NCBI RefSeq assembly: GCF_001494595.1
Contig: NZ_LN929908.1
Span: forward strand, 744,001 to 808,000
Direction: 5' to 3'
Length of the DNA: 64,000 bases
Source of the DNA: Mycobacterium sp. M26
GTDB taxonomy: Bacteria > Actinomycetota > Actinomycetes > Mycobacteriales > Mycobacteriaceae
The notes beneath the pieces are model-generated. The model ran no database searches. It worked only from the letters and a program-made list of their open reading frames with translations, and was not told the DNA's origin. Of the stretch, positions 18,012 to 26,272 are shown piece after piece. The translations under genes and the position numbers were made by a program. How positions within the stretch are numbered: position 1 is the first letter of the stretch; each line of letters starts with the position of its first letter.

Positions 18012-19212
18012 CGCTCGTCGCCGGAATCGCGGTAACGCACCCGGGAAACCGGGTGATGCGTGCTGTCCCCGGTCGGAACACCTGACGGCGGTCGGCGCCG
18101 CGGCGGCTCATAGGGCTCATACGGCGGATAGGGCTCGTAGGCCCGGTACGGCTCATACGGCGGGTACGGGTCGCGGCGCGGCGGCGGGGCGTACGGGTCC
18201 CGACGCTCCCGCGGCTCCCGAACCTCCCGGCGTTCCCGCGGCTCCCGCGGCTCCCGAGGTTCGCGCGGCTCACGGCGTCCGGCTCATCCGGCGGGTACGG
18301 GTCGCGGCGCGGCGGCGGGGCGTACGGGTCCCGACGCTCCCGCGGCTCCCGAACCTCCCGGCGTTCCCGCGGCTCCCGCGGCTCCCGAGGTTCGCGCGGC
18401 TCACGGCGGCGGGGCGGGGGCATATGCGGATCGGCGTCGCGCGGCGGACGCGGGCGGCGCCGGGGCGCCTCGGCCGCCGGATCCAGATCAGCCGGACGAC
18501 GCCGGCGCGGCCGGTCCTGCGGCAGGTCGGTGATGTCCTCCAGCGGGGGACGGGCATGGCGCGAGCGGGTCGGCGCGGGCCGCTTGGCCGGGCGGCCGGA
18601 GCGGGGCCGGCGTTCGGCCGTCGCGGGCCGGTCGATGCTGTGCTTGCGCTTGGGTTTGTCCTCGGCGAGTTCCTCGGCGGGCGCACCGAACAACGAACTG
18701 ACCTTGGCCGCCAGCCCGGCGAACCTGCTCGGCGCCGCGACTGCATCGCCGTCGGGGGCGGCGGCCGCCACCGACTTGGACGCCATGCCGAAGTACCAGC
18801 GGGCCATTCCGATCAGGAGCACACCGGCCGAGGTGAACAACATCAGCGGGAAGCGTTCGATCAGCGGGTAGCCGCAGTTGATCAGGGTGTCTTTCAGCCC
18901 GGTGAACGAGCCGCCGTGGAACAGGAAGTAAGCGCCCGGCACGGCGACGAACAGCAGCAACGGCGGCTGGATGACGGCTGTGAAGAGGCCGGACTGGCGC
19001 ACCGCCAGCACGGCGGCCACGCAGCCCAGCGCGTAGAGCGCGGCGAAGGAGCCGCCGAGTTCCTTGTTGCCCGAGCCGGCGTCGATCGCGAAGCCGATAG
19101 TGGTGGCGATCACAGCAATGAGGACGGCGCCCCACCACGGCACTCCGGGGAGATTCGGGTGCGCGGAGCGATTTTCGGCCGCAACTGACGACCTTGCCCG
19201 CTGTGCTGACAC
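18008..19212 (-). pseudogene. DUF6542-type membrane protein (Rv1111c-like), frameshifted by a tandem duplication
   Basis: From a GTG at 19210-19212 the protein has about four transmembrane helices (residues 25-160), then a long Arg/Pro/Glu-rich tail with EPREPREPRE repeats and YPPYEP repeats. A 131-base duplication (18149-18408) shifts the frame inside the tail, so the frame as given runs on antisense into ispH to 17860. Removing one copy yields 357 residues ending [10 protein letters not shown] at the TAG in 18008-18010, exactly convergent with ispH. That fit strongly suggests the single-copy form is the real gene. Confidence 0.82.
18149..18408. repeat. 131-bp tandem duplication with one mismatch
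   Basis: Bases 18149-18277 align with 18280-18408 at an offset of 131, with one mismatch (18157 A against 18288 C). 131 is not a multiple of three. The first-copy base fits the surrounding YPPYEP codon pattern, so the second copy probably holds the error. Confidence 0.93.
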
Positions 19213-19294
19213 ACGTAGACCGTACCGGTTTCCGATGAATGTGGGCTGTCGGCGGCACCGGTGTGGGTCGTACCTCTCGTAGACTGTGGACCCT

Positions 19295-20368
19295 GTGAGC
19301 CTCAGCCTGGGAATCGTCGGTCTGCCGAACGTCGGGAAATCGACGCTATTCAATGCGCTGACCCGCAACAACGTACTGGCGGCGAACTACCCGTTCGCGA
19401 CCATCGAGCCCAATGAGGGCGTGGTTCCGCTTCCCGATCCACGGCTGACGAAGCTGGCGGAGATCTTCGGTTCGGAGCGGATCCTGCCCGCGCCGGTGAC
19501 CTTCGTCGATATCGCCGGAATCGTGAAGGGCGCCTCCGAGGGCGCGGGTTTGGGCAACAAGTTCCTGGCCAACATCCGGGAGTGCGACGCGATCTGTCAG
19601 GTGGTCCGGGTGTTCGCCGACGACGACGTGGTGCACGTCGACGGCAAGGTGGACCCGAAGTCCGACATCGAGGTCATCGAGACCGAGCTGATCCTGGCCG
19701 ACCTGCAGACGCTGGAGAAGGCGGTGCCGCGGCTGGAGAAAGAGGCGCGCAACAACAAGGAGCGCAAGCCGGTGCACGAGGCGGCGGTGGCCGCACAGGA
19801 GCTGCTGAACAACGGCACCACGCTGTTCGCCAGCGGCAAGGACTGGTCACTGCTGCGCGAGCTGAACCTGATGACCATCAAGCCGTTCCTGTACGTGTTC
19901 AACGCCGACGAGTCGGTGCTCACAGATGCCGCGCGGATCGCCGAGCTGCGTGAGCTGGTGGCGCCGGCCGACGCGGTGTTCCTGGACGCCAAGATCGAGG
20001 CCGAGCTGCAGGAGCTCGACGACGAGTCGGCGGCCGAGCTGCTGGAGTCGATCGGACAGACTGAGCGGGGCCTGGATGCGTTGGCGCGGGCCGGTTTTCA
20101 CACCCTGAACCTGCAGACGTACCTGACGGCGGGGCCGAAAGAGGCGCGGGCGTGGACGATTCACCGCGGCGACACCGCGCCCAAGGCGGCCGGGGTGATC
20201 CACACCGACTTCGAAAAGGGCTTCATCAAGGCCGAGATCGTGTCGTTCGACGACCTGGTCGAAGCGGGCTCGATGGCCGCGGCCAAGGCCGCCGGCAAGG
20301 TGCGGATGGAAGGCAAGGACTACGTCATGGCCGACGGCGACGTGGTCGAGTTCCGGTTCAACGTGTAA
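19295..20368 (+). CDS. ychF: Obg-family ribosome-binding ATPase YchF
   Basis: This 357-residue P-loop protein binds ribosomes. In other bacteria it hydrolyses ATP and affects stress responses. Motifs are G1 GLPNVGKST (about 8-16), the switch region [20 protein letters not shown], and a C-terminal TGS domain (about 275-357). The GTG at 19295 was preferred to the GTG at 19286 because it gives the standard start [15 protein letters not shown] and the usual length. It matches Rv1112. Confidence 0.94.
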   Translation: MSLSLGIVGLPNVGKSTLFNALTRNNVLAANYPFATIEPNEGVVPLPDPRLTKLAEIFGSERILPAPVTFVDIAGIVKGASEGAGLGNKFLANIRECDAICQVVRVFADDDVVHVDGKVDPKSDIEVIETELILADLQTLEKAVPRLEKEARNNKERKPVHEAAVAAQELLNNGTTLFASGKDWSLLRELNLMTIKPFLYVFNADESVLTDAARIAELRELVAPADAVFLDAKIEAELQELDDESAAELLESIGQTERGLDALARAGFHTLNLQTYLTAGPKEARAWTIHRGDTAPKAAGVIHTDFEKGFIKAEIVSFDDLVEAGSMAAAKAAGKVRMEGKDYVMADGDVVEFRFNV

Positions 20369-20404
20369 CGGTCGGGGTGCTCGATACCCGCGGCGCCGGC
20401 ACGG

Positions 20405-21634
20405 TCACCGGCTGCCGATGAGTCGCAGCGGTATCCGCTCGTAGCGGCGAATGATGTTGTTGCGAACCCACTGCGGTGTTCCCGTCAACTCCAATCGCTC
20501 TACTCGCTGCGTGAGTGCAGTCAGGAAGGCGCCGGTTTCCAAGCGGGCCATCGCCTGTCCGGCGCACGCATGTGCACCCTTGCCGAAGCCGAGGTGGCGG
20601 CCAGCATCTCGGGTGATGTCGAATTCGTCGGGTCGGTCCCACTCGCGTTCGTCGCGATTGGCCGAGGCGTACATCACGAGAATCTGAGAACCCGCCCGCA
20701 GCGAGACGCCACCTATCTCGGTGTCCACGCCCACCCGTCGCCCGAACGCCCGCACCGCCGACTCGTATCGAACGATCTCGTTGATCGCGTTGGGAATCCG
20801 CTCAGGCTCGGACCTCAACAGTTCCCATTGCTCAGGGTGGGTAGCGAACATGACCAGCGCCGTGGAGATCCCGCTGATGGTGGTGTCCAGGGCAGGACCG
20901 AGATAATCCACCAGCAATGCCGGGCACTCACCGGCTTCCAACTCGCCCTTGTCGACAGCGGTCAACAACTCGTCCGCCATGCTCTCTGGCAGCACGCTGC
21001 GGTCCCGGACCATGCGGCGGGCGAATCGCAGCATCTGAAGCGACCCAGGAACTCCACGGGCGAATCGAGCATTGGCCGGACCCAGAACGTCGAATGTGGC
21101 TGCGGCCCAATCAAGCAGATGCTCGCGCTGATCCGTAGGCCAACCCACCATGTCGGGCATCACGGCCATTGGCAGTGCGGTCGAGAGATCGACGCCGTCC
21201 ACGTCGCCACGGCGCACCGCCGTCTCCACTAACTCATCGGCCAGGGACTGGACGGAATCACTGATCGCGTTGAGGGCGCGCGGCAACATCCGGTGTGCCA
21301 CCAGTTTGCGGCGGGCAGCGTGCTCGGTCCCGTCGCTGGCCAGCGTCGTGCCACGGGAAAGTCGATTACTCAGCGAGTTCAGTGCCACTCCGCCTGAAGA
21401 CTTGAATGTCTCGTCATCGATGAGGGCCGCCTTGCATTCGGCATAACGCGGCAAGGCGTACACCTTGCGGCGGGGCATCCACACCACTGGTCCGAGGTCA
21501 CGCAGACGTCTGTAGTGCGGATAGGGATCGAGAATCGCTTCGGCCGTGTAGATGTCGGGCCGGTATGTCGGACGAACCGCCGTTAGATGCGCCCCAGACG
21601 TGTCGCTGATGGTCGAATCCTTGGATCGAGACAC
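20405..21634 (-). CDS. Cytochrome P450
   Basis: This 409-residue soluble bacterial P450 monooxygenase has the heme-binding loop FGKGAHACAG (FxxGxHxCxG), an ExxR helix within INEIVRYESAVRAF, and an I-helix reading GPALDTTISG in place of the usual AGxDTT. It is not adjacent to a ferredoxin or reductase gene, so electrons must come from elsewhere. The substrate is unknown. The start is an ATG at 21632-21634. Confidence 0.9.
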   Translation of the reverse strand: MSRSKDSTISDTSGAHLTAVRPTYRPDIYTAEAILDPYPHYRRLRDLGPVVWMPRRKVYALPRYAECKAALIDDETFKSSGGVALNSLSNRLSRGTTLASDGTEHAARRKLVAHRMLPRALNAISDSVQSLADELVETAVRRGDVDGVDLSTALPMAVMPDMVGWPTDQREHLLDWAAATFDVLGPANARFARGVPGSLQMLRFARRMVRDRSVLPESMADELLTAVDKGELEAGECPALLVDYLGPALDTTISGISTALVMFATHPEQWELLRSEPERIPNAINEIVRYESAVRAFGRRVGVDTEIGGVSLRAGSQILVMYASANRDEREWDRPDEFDITRDAGRHLGFGKGAHACAGQAMARLETGAFLTALTQRVERLELTGTPQWVRNNIIRRYERIPLRLIGSR

Positions 21635-21703
21635 AGCCCTCCACTCCCATTGATTATGACGAAATCGTCACATACGACCGCATCGTCAGTCAATAGGGGC
21701 GGT

Positions 21704-21958
21704 TCACCGTGTAGGGGTCGGGGTGGCGACGCGCACCGAGCCGTCGCAACCGGCAATCGATCCGGGGTTGGTAACCCGGACCGAGCCGTCGCCGGCCGAG
21801 CTGACGCTGGTGCTGGTGACGCGGACCGAGCCGTCGCCGGTGACTTGTGCCGGGGCCGCGTTCGCGGAACCGGCGGCCAGGCCCAGGCCGGCCAGCACGA
21901 TGGTGCCTGCTGAGAGGCCTCCGATGATCGCCTTGGCAATGATGTGAGTGATGTTCAT
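21704..21958 (-). CDS. Small secreted protein with three DGSVRV repeats
   Basis: This 84-residue protein has a signal peptide (MNITHIIAKAIIGGLSAGTI to about residue 35, ending SANA/A). The mature 50 residues carry three copies of a seven-residue unit: GDGSVRV, GDGSVRV and CDGSVRV. They are spaced about 17 residues apart and separated by Ser/Thr/Pro linkers. No domain is recognised. The ATG at 21956-21958 gives the clean signal sequence. Short repeat-bearing exported peptides of this type are seen in mycobacteria, but I cannot assign a function. Confidence 0.7.
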   Translation of the reverse strand: MNITHIIAKAIIGGLSAGTIVLAGLGLAAGSANAAPAQVTGDGSVRVTSTSVSSAGDGSVRVTNPGSIAGCDGSVRVATPTPTR

Positions 21959-22021
21959 GTCGCCAGTACAGACCGCCGCCCGCCCTACCGATCCCAATAA
22001 CCAAGTGCGAGGATGCCGTCC

Positions 22022-22771
22022 ATGACCATCGTTCTGGTACATGGCAATCCGGAGACCGAGGCGTTGTGGGACCCGCTGGTCGACGCGCTCGGCCGTGACG
22101 ATGTTGTGCGGCTGTCACCGCCGGGGTTCGGCGTTGCGCTGCCCGACGGGTTCCCGGCCACTTACCTGGCCTACCGGGACTGGCTCATCGAAGAGCTGGA
22201 GGGCATCGTGGGGCCGATCGACCTCGTCGGCCACGACTTCGGCGGCGTGCATGTGATGAATGCGGTGATGCATCGTCCCGAACTGGTGCGCAGCTGGGCC
22301 ACCGACATCATCGGCATCTTCGATCCCGACTACGTCTGGCACGACCTCGCCCAGGTGTGGCAGACCCCCGAGGCCGGCGAGCAGATGATCGAGGCCTTCC
22401 TCGGCGGCACGCCGGAGGAGCGTGCGGCGCTCTACGCCGAGGCGGGCATGTCGACAGAGGTCGCCACGAAGATCGCCGAGGGCCAGGGCCCGGACATGGG
22501 GCGGGCGATTCTGCTGCTCTACCGCTCGGCGGCCCAGCCCGCGATGGCCGACGCCGGCCGCGATCTGGAGAAAGCGGCTGCGCGGCCGGGCCTTTCGATC
22601 CTGGCCGCCGAGGATACCTACGTCGGCACCGAGGAGATCCGCCGCCGGGCCGCCGACCGTGCCGGTGCGCGCACCGTCGTGCTCGACGGCCTCGGCCACT
22701 GGTGGATGGTCGAGGACCCGGCCCAAGGGGCTGCGGTCCTCACCGAGTTCTGGGCGGACCTCGGCGCGTAG
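22022..22771 (+). CDS. Alpha/beta hydrolase (epoxide hydrolase or dehalogenase-like)
   Basis: This 249-residue alpha/beta hydrolase has an oxyanion motif VHGNPE near the N-terminus and a nucleophile elbow GHDFGG. Its Asp nucleophile is the type used by epoxide hydrolases and haloalkane dehalogenases. A candidate catalytic His lies in GLGHWWMVEDP. The ATG at 22022 gives a compact start MTIVLVHG. An in-frame ATG at 22013 adds three residues and is also possible. It stands alone, with the toxin-antitoxin pair 70 bases downstream. Confidence 0.86.
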   Translation: MTIVLVHGNPETEALWDPLVDALGRDDVVRLSPPGFGVALPDGFPATYLAYRDWLIEELEGIVGPIDLVGHDFGGVHVMNAVMHRPELVRSWATDIIGIFDPDYVWHDLAQVWQTPEAGEQMIEAFLGGTPEERAALYAEAGMSTEVATKIAEGQGPDMGRAILLLYRSAAQPAMADAGRDLEKAAARPGLSILAAEDTYVGTEEIRRRAADRAGARTVVLDGLGHWWMVEDPAQGAAVLTEFWADLGA

Positions 22772-22803
22772 TGGCGGTGGGCGCGGGCTGAGCAGGCCGT
22801 ATG

Positions 22804-22828
22804 GCATCATTGATGGCATCAATGATGC
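22804..22828. promoter_or_regulatory. Inverted repeat upstream of vapBC (candidate autoregulatory operator)
   Basis: A 10-bp perfect inverted repeat GCATCATTGA-N5-TCAATGATGC ends 15 bases before the vapB start. VapBC complexes usually bind palindromes at this position and repress their own operon. Confidence 0.75.
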
Positions 22829-22843
22829 GTCTGGAGGTGCGCG

Positions 22844-23041
22844 GTGAGGACTACAGTCACCATCGACGACGATCTGCTGGCCAAGGCTGCCGAACTCACC
22901 GGTGTGCATGAAAACGTCGCACTGCTCAAGAAGGGCTTGCAAACCCTCATACGTGTCGAAAGTGCTCGGCGCCTCGCCGCGCTTGGCGGAACTGACCCCA
23001 AGGCAACGGCCGCTCCTCGCCGCCGCGGTAAAGCCGAGTGA
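22844..23041 (+). CDS. vapB: VapB-type antitoxin
   Basis: This 65-residue antitoxin begins MRTTVTIDDDLLAKAAELTG, a ribbon-helix-helix DNA-binding start of the DUF2191/VapB class. The C-terminal part (ARRLAALGGTDP, then a basic tail) would wrap the toxin. The GTG at 22844 lies behind GGAGGTG. The last codons overlap the GTG of the toxin gene (GTGA), as in most vapBC operons. A palindromic operator lies just upstream. The M. tuberculosis region after ychF also holds a vapBC pair (Rv1113-Rv1114). Confidence 0.9.
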   Translation: MRTTVTIDDDLLAKAAELTGVHENVALLKKGLQTLIRVESARRLAALGGTDPKATAAPRRRGKAE

Positions 23042-23409
23042 TTCTGGTCGACACCGCCGTCTGGATCGACCATCTACACGCACGGGAGACCAGACTCGTC
23101 GAGTTGCTCGAGATTGACCGAGTCGGCTGCCACCCGCTAGTCATCGAAGAGATCGCACTCGGGTCGATAGCGCAGCGGGCCATCGTGCTCGACCTGCTGG
23201 AGAACCTGCGGCAATTCCCCACGGTCGACCATGCCGAGGTCCTGCATCTCACCAATCGGCGAACGCTGTGGGGGCGCGGTCTGAGCGCCGTGGACGTCCA
23301 TCTGATGGCCTCGGTCGCGATGGTTGACGGCGCTCAACTCTGGACGCGCGACAAACGGCTGAGATCGGCCTGCCTGGACGTGGGAATTGCGGTCTTCGGA
23401 TCTCGTTGA
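23038..23409 (+). CDS. vapC: VapC-type PIN-domain toxin
   Basis: This 123-residue PIN ribonuclease toxin has conserved acidic metal ligands at Asp5 (MILVDTAVWID), Glu37/38 (VIEEIA), Asp86 (LSAVDVHL) and Asp105 (TRDKRL). All expected positions are filled, so the toxin looks functional. VapC toxins cleave tRNA or rRNA, but the target cannot be read from sequence. Translation is coupled to vapB. A long hairpin follows the stop by a few bases. Confidence 0.92.
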   Translation: MILVDTAVWIDHLHARETRLVELLEIDRVGCHPLVIEEIALGSIAQRAIVLDLLENLRQFPTVDHAEVLHLTNRRTLWGRGLSAVDVHLMASVAMVDGAQLWTRDKRLRSACLDVGIAVFGSR

Positions 23410-23412
23410 CCT

Positions 23413-23461
23413 AGAACTCACGCACACAGCCACTCGCACTGTGGGTGCGTGCGTGAGTTCT
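23413..23461 (+). terminator. Long hairpin downstream of vapC
   Basis: AGAACTCACGCAC (23413-23425) pairs perfectly with GTGCGTGAGTTCT (23449-23461), with partial pairing inside the loop. No long U-tract follows, which is common for mycobacterial terminators. Confidence 0.6.
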
Positions 23462-23619
23462 TACTCAACGCCGCAGCGTGTCCACCGATTGGGGGACAGC
23501 GGATTCATCACCCTTCTCCGCCGCCCGGTGGACACCGCAATCGCCGCTGATCGACGAATCTGGATCACATCGGGAACAGCCCGAGCCACACACCGGCAGC
23601 ACCGAAAGTAGGAACAGCA

Positions 23620-23961
23620 ATGAAGCTGATCACCATCATGGTCGAGCGGGCCTCCGTCGAAGGCCTGTCCGCGGCCCTGCCCACCGCGGGAGTCTCGTCG
23701 GTGACGGTCAGCGAGGTCGAACGTTTCGGCCGCGACGCTGTCGCCATCGAGGTCTACCGCGGCGCGAAGATCGGCAGGCACACCGTCCGGCAGTTCCGGG
23801 TGGAGATCCTCGTCGACGACGACACCGTCGACCAGGTCGCCGCCGGAATCTCGTTCGCCGTGAGCGCCGGTCTGCTCGGCGAGTGCAAGGGCGCCTGGAT
23901 TACCCCCGCTCAGCAGCTCATCGACCTGTCCCGAGCTGCGGGCCAACTCGTGAATGCCTAG
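23620..23961 (+). CDS. PII-like (GlnB-fold) protein without the modification tyrosine
   Basis: This 113-residue protein aligns with GlnB without gaps across the first 60 residues: MKLITIMVERASVEGL, FGR at 36-38, and VYRGAK at 45-50. Position 51, where GlnB/GlnK carry the uridylylated or adenylylated tyrosine, is Ile. The T-loop residues also differ. The GIGDGKI-type motif is replaced by LGECKGAWITP. No amt, glnD or glutamine synthetase gene is nearby, so it is an orphan. It may be a PII-like sensor of another metabolite. An RBS AGTAGGA precedes the ATG. A strong terminator follows. Confidence 0.75.
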   Translation: MKLITIMVERASVEGLSAALPTAGVSSVTVSEVERFGRDAVAIEVYRGAKIGRHTVRQFRVEILVDDDTVDQVAAGISFAVSAGLLGECKGAWITPAQQLIDLSRAAGQLVNA

Positions 23962-23986
23962 ACGTTTCTTCCCTCTCCCATGAAGA

Positions 23987-24030
23987 AACACACACCCCTG
24001 CGGGCCCTCCCTCCCGCAGGGGTGTGTGTT
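23987..24030 (+). terminator. 18-bp perfect hairpin after the PII-like gene
   Basis: AACACACACCCCTGCGGG (23987-24004) pairs fully with 24013-24030 around an 8-base loop CCCTCCCT. It lies 26 bases after the stop and 20 bases before the next start. The stem is strong but without a U-tract. Confidence 0.75.
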
Positions 24031-24049
24031 CGATGGCTACGATCCGCCC

Positions 24050-24553
24050 ATGCGGGGAGTCATCGTGGTCGCGGCAGTACTGGTCTTCAGCACCGGGTGC
24101 GCCGGCCAGAACACCACCACGGCCAGTAGCCAGGAAGCCAGCGCCGAGACGTCGGCCACCCAGCCGGTGCGTCAGGCGGTGTTGTTCGGCGCCACCGAGA
24201 CCGTCACCTCCGAGGGCGCCACCGCCCAGTACACCGTCGCCAACCTGCGCCAGGTTCCCGCCGACGCGCAGATCATCCCGGCCAAGGGCACCATGTACGC
24301 CGTCGACGTCACCATCGCCGCCCAGACGGGTACGACGATCTACAACGGTTTCTACTTCGTTGCCAAGGCCGCCGACGGCTCGACCATCGCCCCGGCGGTC
24401 GGGGCGGTGCGCCCCGGCATCACGTCCGGTCAGCTACCCGCGGGCCAGAAGGTCGACGGGCACGTCGCCTACGACGTCCCGCCGGGCAAGTCCATCACCG
24501 CGGTCATGCTGCGCGACCCGCACGGCACGATGCTCGCCGTCTGGGCGCAGTAA
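24050..24553 (+). CDS. Predicted lipoprotein, DUF4352/MPT63-like fold possible
   Basis: This 167-residue exported protein has a signal peptide ending FSTGC at Cys17, an imperfect but plausible lipobox. A Thr/Ser-rich linker follows, then a beta-rich domain (VTSEGATAQYTVANLRQVP, YAVDVTIAAQTGT, FVAKAADGSTIAPAV). The pattern resembles immunoglobulin-like DUF4352 or MPT63-type domains. That is only a fold guess. The ATG at 24050 was chosen because the upstream in-frame start lies inside the terminator stem. Its function is unknown. Confidence 0.72.
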   Translation: MRGVIVVAAVLVFSTGCAGQNTTTASSQEASAETSATQPVRQAVLFGATETVTSEGATAQYTVANLRQVPADAQIIPAKGTMYAVDVTIAAQTGTTIYNGFYFVAKAADGSTIAPAVGAVRPGITSGQLPAGQKVDGHVAYDVPPGKSITAVMLRDPHGTMLAVWAQ

Positions 24554-25249
24554 TCAGCCCGGGAGAACCTCGATCTCGTCGCCCAGCCGGTAACCGTCGA
24601 TCAGCGGCAGTGTGTCACCGCTCCAGAACCGGCCCGGGTCGAACCAGTTCTCGTTCTTCTCGGTGCGCAGCAACCCCATCTCCTCATAGGTGATGGCGAC
24701 CGTTTCCGCGCAATAGGCCGTCTCCAAGCCGCTTTCCCGTTTGGCGGCCTTGCGCCGCTCGGCTGACTCCCGAACCTTCTTGTGCAGGAACGGGATTCCC
24801 CGGGTCCAGTCCGAGACCGTGGGCACCTGTCCGCGGATCCACCGGCCGGCCAGCCGGGCGGTGGACGGGAACGGTGTGCCGTCCATCCGGGCGATCACCT
24901 TCAGCAGCCGGTCCTCCTGCTCGCGGGTGGCGTGCGGGTGCAGCTGGCGCAGCCAGCAGCGCTGGTCGTAGTGGAAGAACCACTGCTCGACCGCTTCCCG
25001 CGCGTCGTTGAGTTGCACGCCGCGGTGGTTGGTCCCGGTCCACAGGTCGATGAGCTTGTGCCCGAGTTCGGCATGCCACATCAGCGGCGGCAGGTCGTCG
25101 ATGGCCACCGTCATCCCGACGTGGTTGATCGGAGCGTTCGTCAGCGTCTGGATCGCCCGGTCGGGGCCGGACCCGCCACGGAACAGCCAGACATCGCCGG
25201 TGCGGGTTTCGTTGAGCGCCTGTGTCAGCGACACGGTGTGCACGGTCAC
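24554..25249 (-). CDS. Papain-like (NlpC/P60-type, YiiX/C92-like) hydrolase candidate
   Basis: This 231-residue protein has an N-terminal segment TGDVWLFRGGSG followed by INHVGMTVAI, which resembles the circularly permuted NlpC/P60 (YiiX-type) fold with His in NHVGM. A later Cys in AYCAETVAITYEEMGLL would be the nucleophile in that arrangement. No signal peptide is seen, so it is probably cytosolic. The substrate is unknown. The start is a GTG at 25247-25249, 23 bases from the divergent small membrane protein gene. Confidence 0.65.
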   Translation of the reverse strand: MTVHTVSLTQALNETRTGDVWLFRGGSGPDRAIQTLTNAPINHVGMTVAIDDLPPLMWHAELGHKLIDLWTGTNHRGVQLNDAREAVEQWFFHYDQRCWLRQLHPHATREQEDRLLKVIARMDGTPFPSTARLAGRWIRGQVPTVSDWTRGIPFLHKKVRESAERRKAAKRESGLETAYCAETVAITYEEMGLLRTEKNENWFDPGRFWSGDTLPLIDGYRLGDEIEVLPG

Positions 25250-25272
25250 CAGCGCAGCTTAATGTGAACGGC

Positions 25273-25452
25273 ATGCGCAGCATCTGGAAGTGGATCGGGC
25301 TGGCCGGTGCGGCCGGGGTGGTGGCCGGCGGTGTTCTGGTCGCCCGGGATCAGCGCCGCCGCAAGGCCTATACCCCCGATGAGATCCGCAGCCGGTTGCA
25401 CCAGCGGCTCGCCGACGCCGAGGCTGCCCAGCAGGCCGACCAGCGCGACTAG
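25273..25452 (+). CDS. Small single-pass membrane protein
   Basis: This 59-residue protein has one N-terminal transmembrane helix (about residues 7-24, [18 protein letters not shown]), then a basic [20 protein letters not shown] segment and an acidic/Gln tail. The start is the ATG at 25273. [14 protein letters not shown] is a pattern seen in conserved actinobacterial small proteins, but I cannot name the function. The stop shares CTAG with the convergent cyclase gene. Confidence 0.7.
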   Translation: MRSIWKWIGLAGAAGVVAGGVLVARDQRRRKAYTPDEIRSRLHQRLADAEAAQQADQRD

Positions 25453-26237
25453 GTCACCACGGCGTAGAGCCGATGGGTTCCGGCGAAACCCTTGAGCTCG
25501 GCGTCGCGACCGCCGTCGAAGTCCTGATCCTCGACGGCCTGGCGCACCGGTGCGCTCACCAGCACCTCACCACCGTCGGCCTGGCTCGCCACCCGGGCGG
25601 CCATTGCCACGTTGCGGCCGAACAGATCATCTCCACGGCGCACCGACTTGCCCATATGGATACCGATGCGCACCCGAATGCTGTTGTGCCGCAATCGTTT
25701 GGCGTCCCGTTGCAGGGCGCGCTGCATGGCTACCCCGCACCGGACAGCTGCCGACGGCTCGGCGAAGGCGACCATGAACCCGTCGCCCTGGCTCTTGACC
25801 ACGTGCCCGTCGTTCGCCCGCACCAGCCGGCGTACCTGGCGGTCGTGGGCCTCGATCATCTTCACGAAGGAGCGGTCCCCGATGCGCTCGTTGAGGGCGG
25901 TGGACTCCTCGATGTCGGAGAACATGATGACGACGTTGCCGTCGGGCGCCAGCCGGGCCAAGTCGGGACGCTCGACGTCAGCCCAGTCGGCGAGCTCCTC
26001 GATGGAGGTGCGCACCGCGCCGCCGAAACCCTGGGTGCGCACCAGATTGGCGGTCTGCCAGACGGTCTTGACCGCTTCGCGTCCGCCCGACCACAACAGG
26101 TTGCGGGTATCCAGGCGGGACCGCAGCTCCTCGGTCTCCTGACGGCTGGACTGCAGCCGCGACCACAGCACCGCCAGCGCTAGCGCCTCGGCGACCACCA
26201 GCACGGCCAGTACCGCCACCGCGATCGTCCAACCCAC
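25449..26237 (-). CDS. Class III adenylate/guanylate cyclase-like protein, active site incomplete
   Basis: This 262-residue protein has one N-terminal transmembrane helix (about 4-26), a coiled region, and a class III cyclase domain (about 98-262). The metal ligands Asp108 (FSDIE) and Asp152 (GDGF) and the adenine-selecting Lys148 and Asp204 are present. The transition-state Asn expected in the VNxAAR motif is Ala211 (VAMAAR), while Arg215 is kept. Activity may be low or absent. It corresponds to Rv1120c of M. tuberculosis by general position and type. Confidence 0.86.
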   Translation of the reverse strand: MGWTIAVAVLAVLVVAEALALAVLWSRLQSSRQETEELRSRLDTRNLLWSGGREAVKTVWQTANLVRTQGFGGAVRTSIEELADWADVERPDLARLAPDGNVVIMFSDIEESTALNERIGDRSFVKMIEAHDRQVRRLVRANDGHVVKSQGDGFMVAFAEPSAAVRCGVAMQRALQRDAKRLRHNSIRVRIGIHMGKSVRRGDDLFGRNVAMAARVASQADGGEVLVSAPVRQAVEDQDFDGGRDAELKGFAGTHRLYAVVT

Positions 26238-26272
26238 CCTTGCGTCGCCCTTCGGTCGGTAATCCTGAAGAC

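Noticed and set aside
23412..23619. Degraded bicarbonate-transporter (SbtA-like) gene before the PII-like gene
   Set aside because: No frame in the 208 bases upstream shows a transporter pattern. It holds a hairpin and a leader only.
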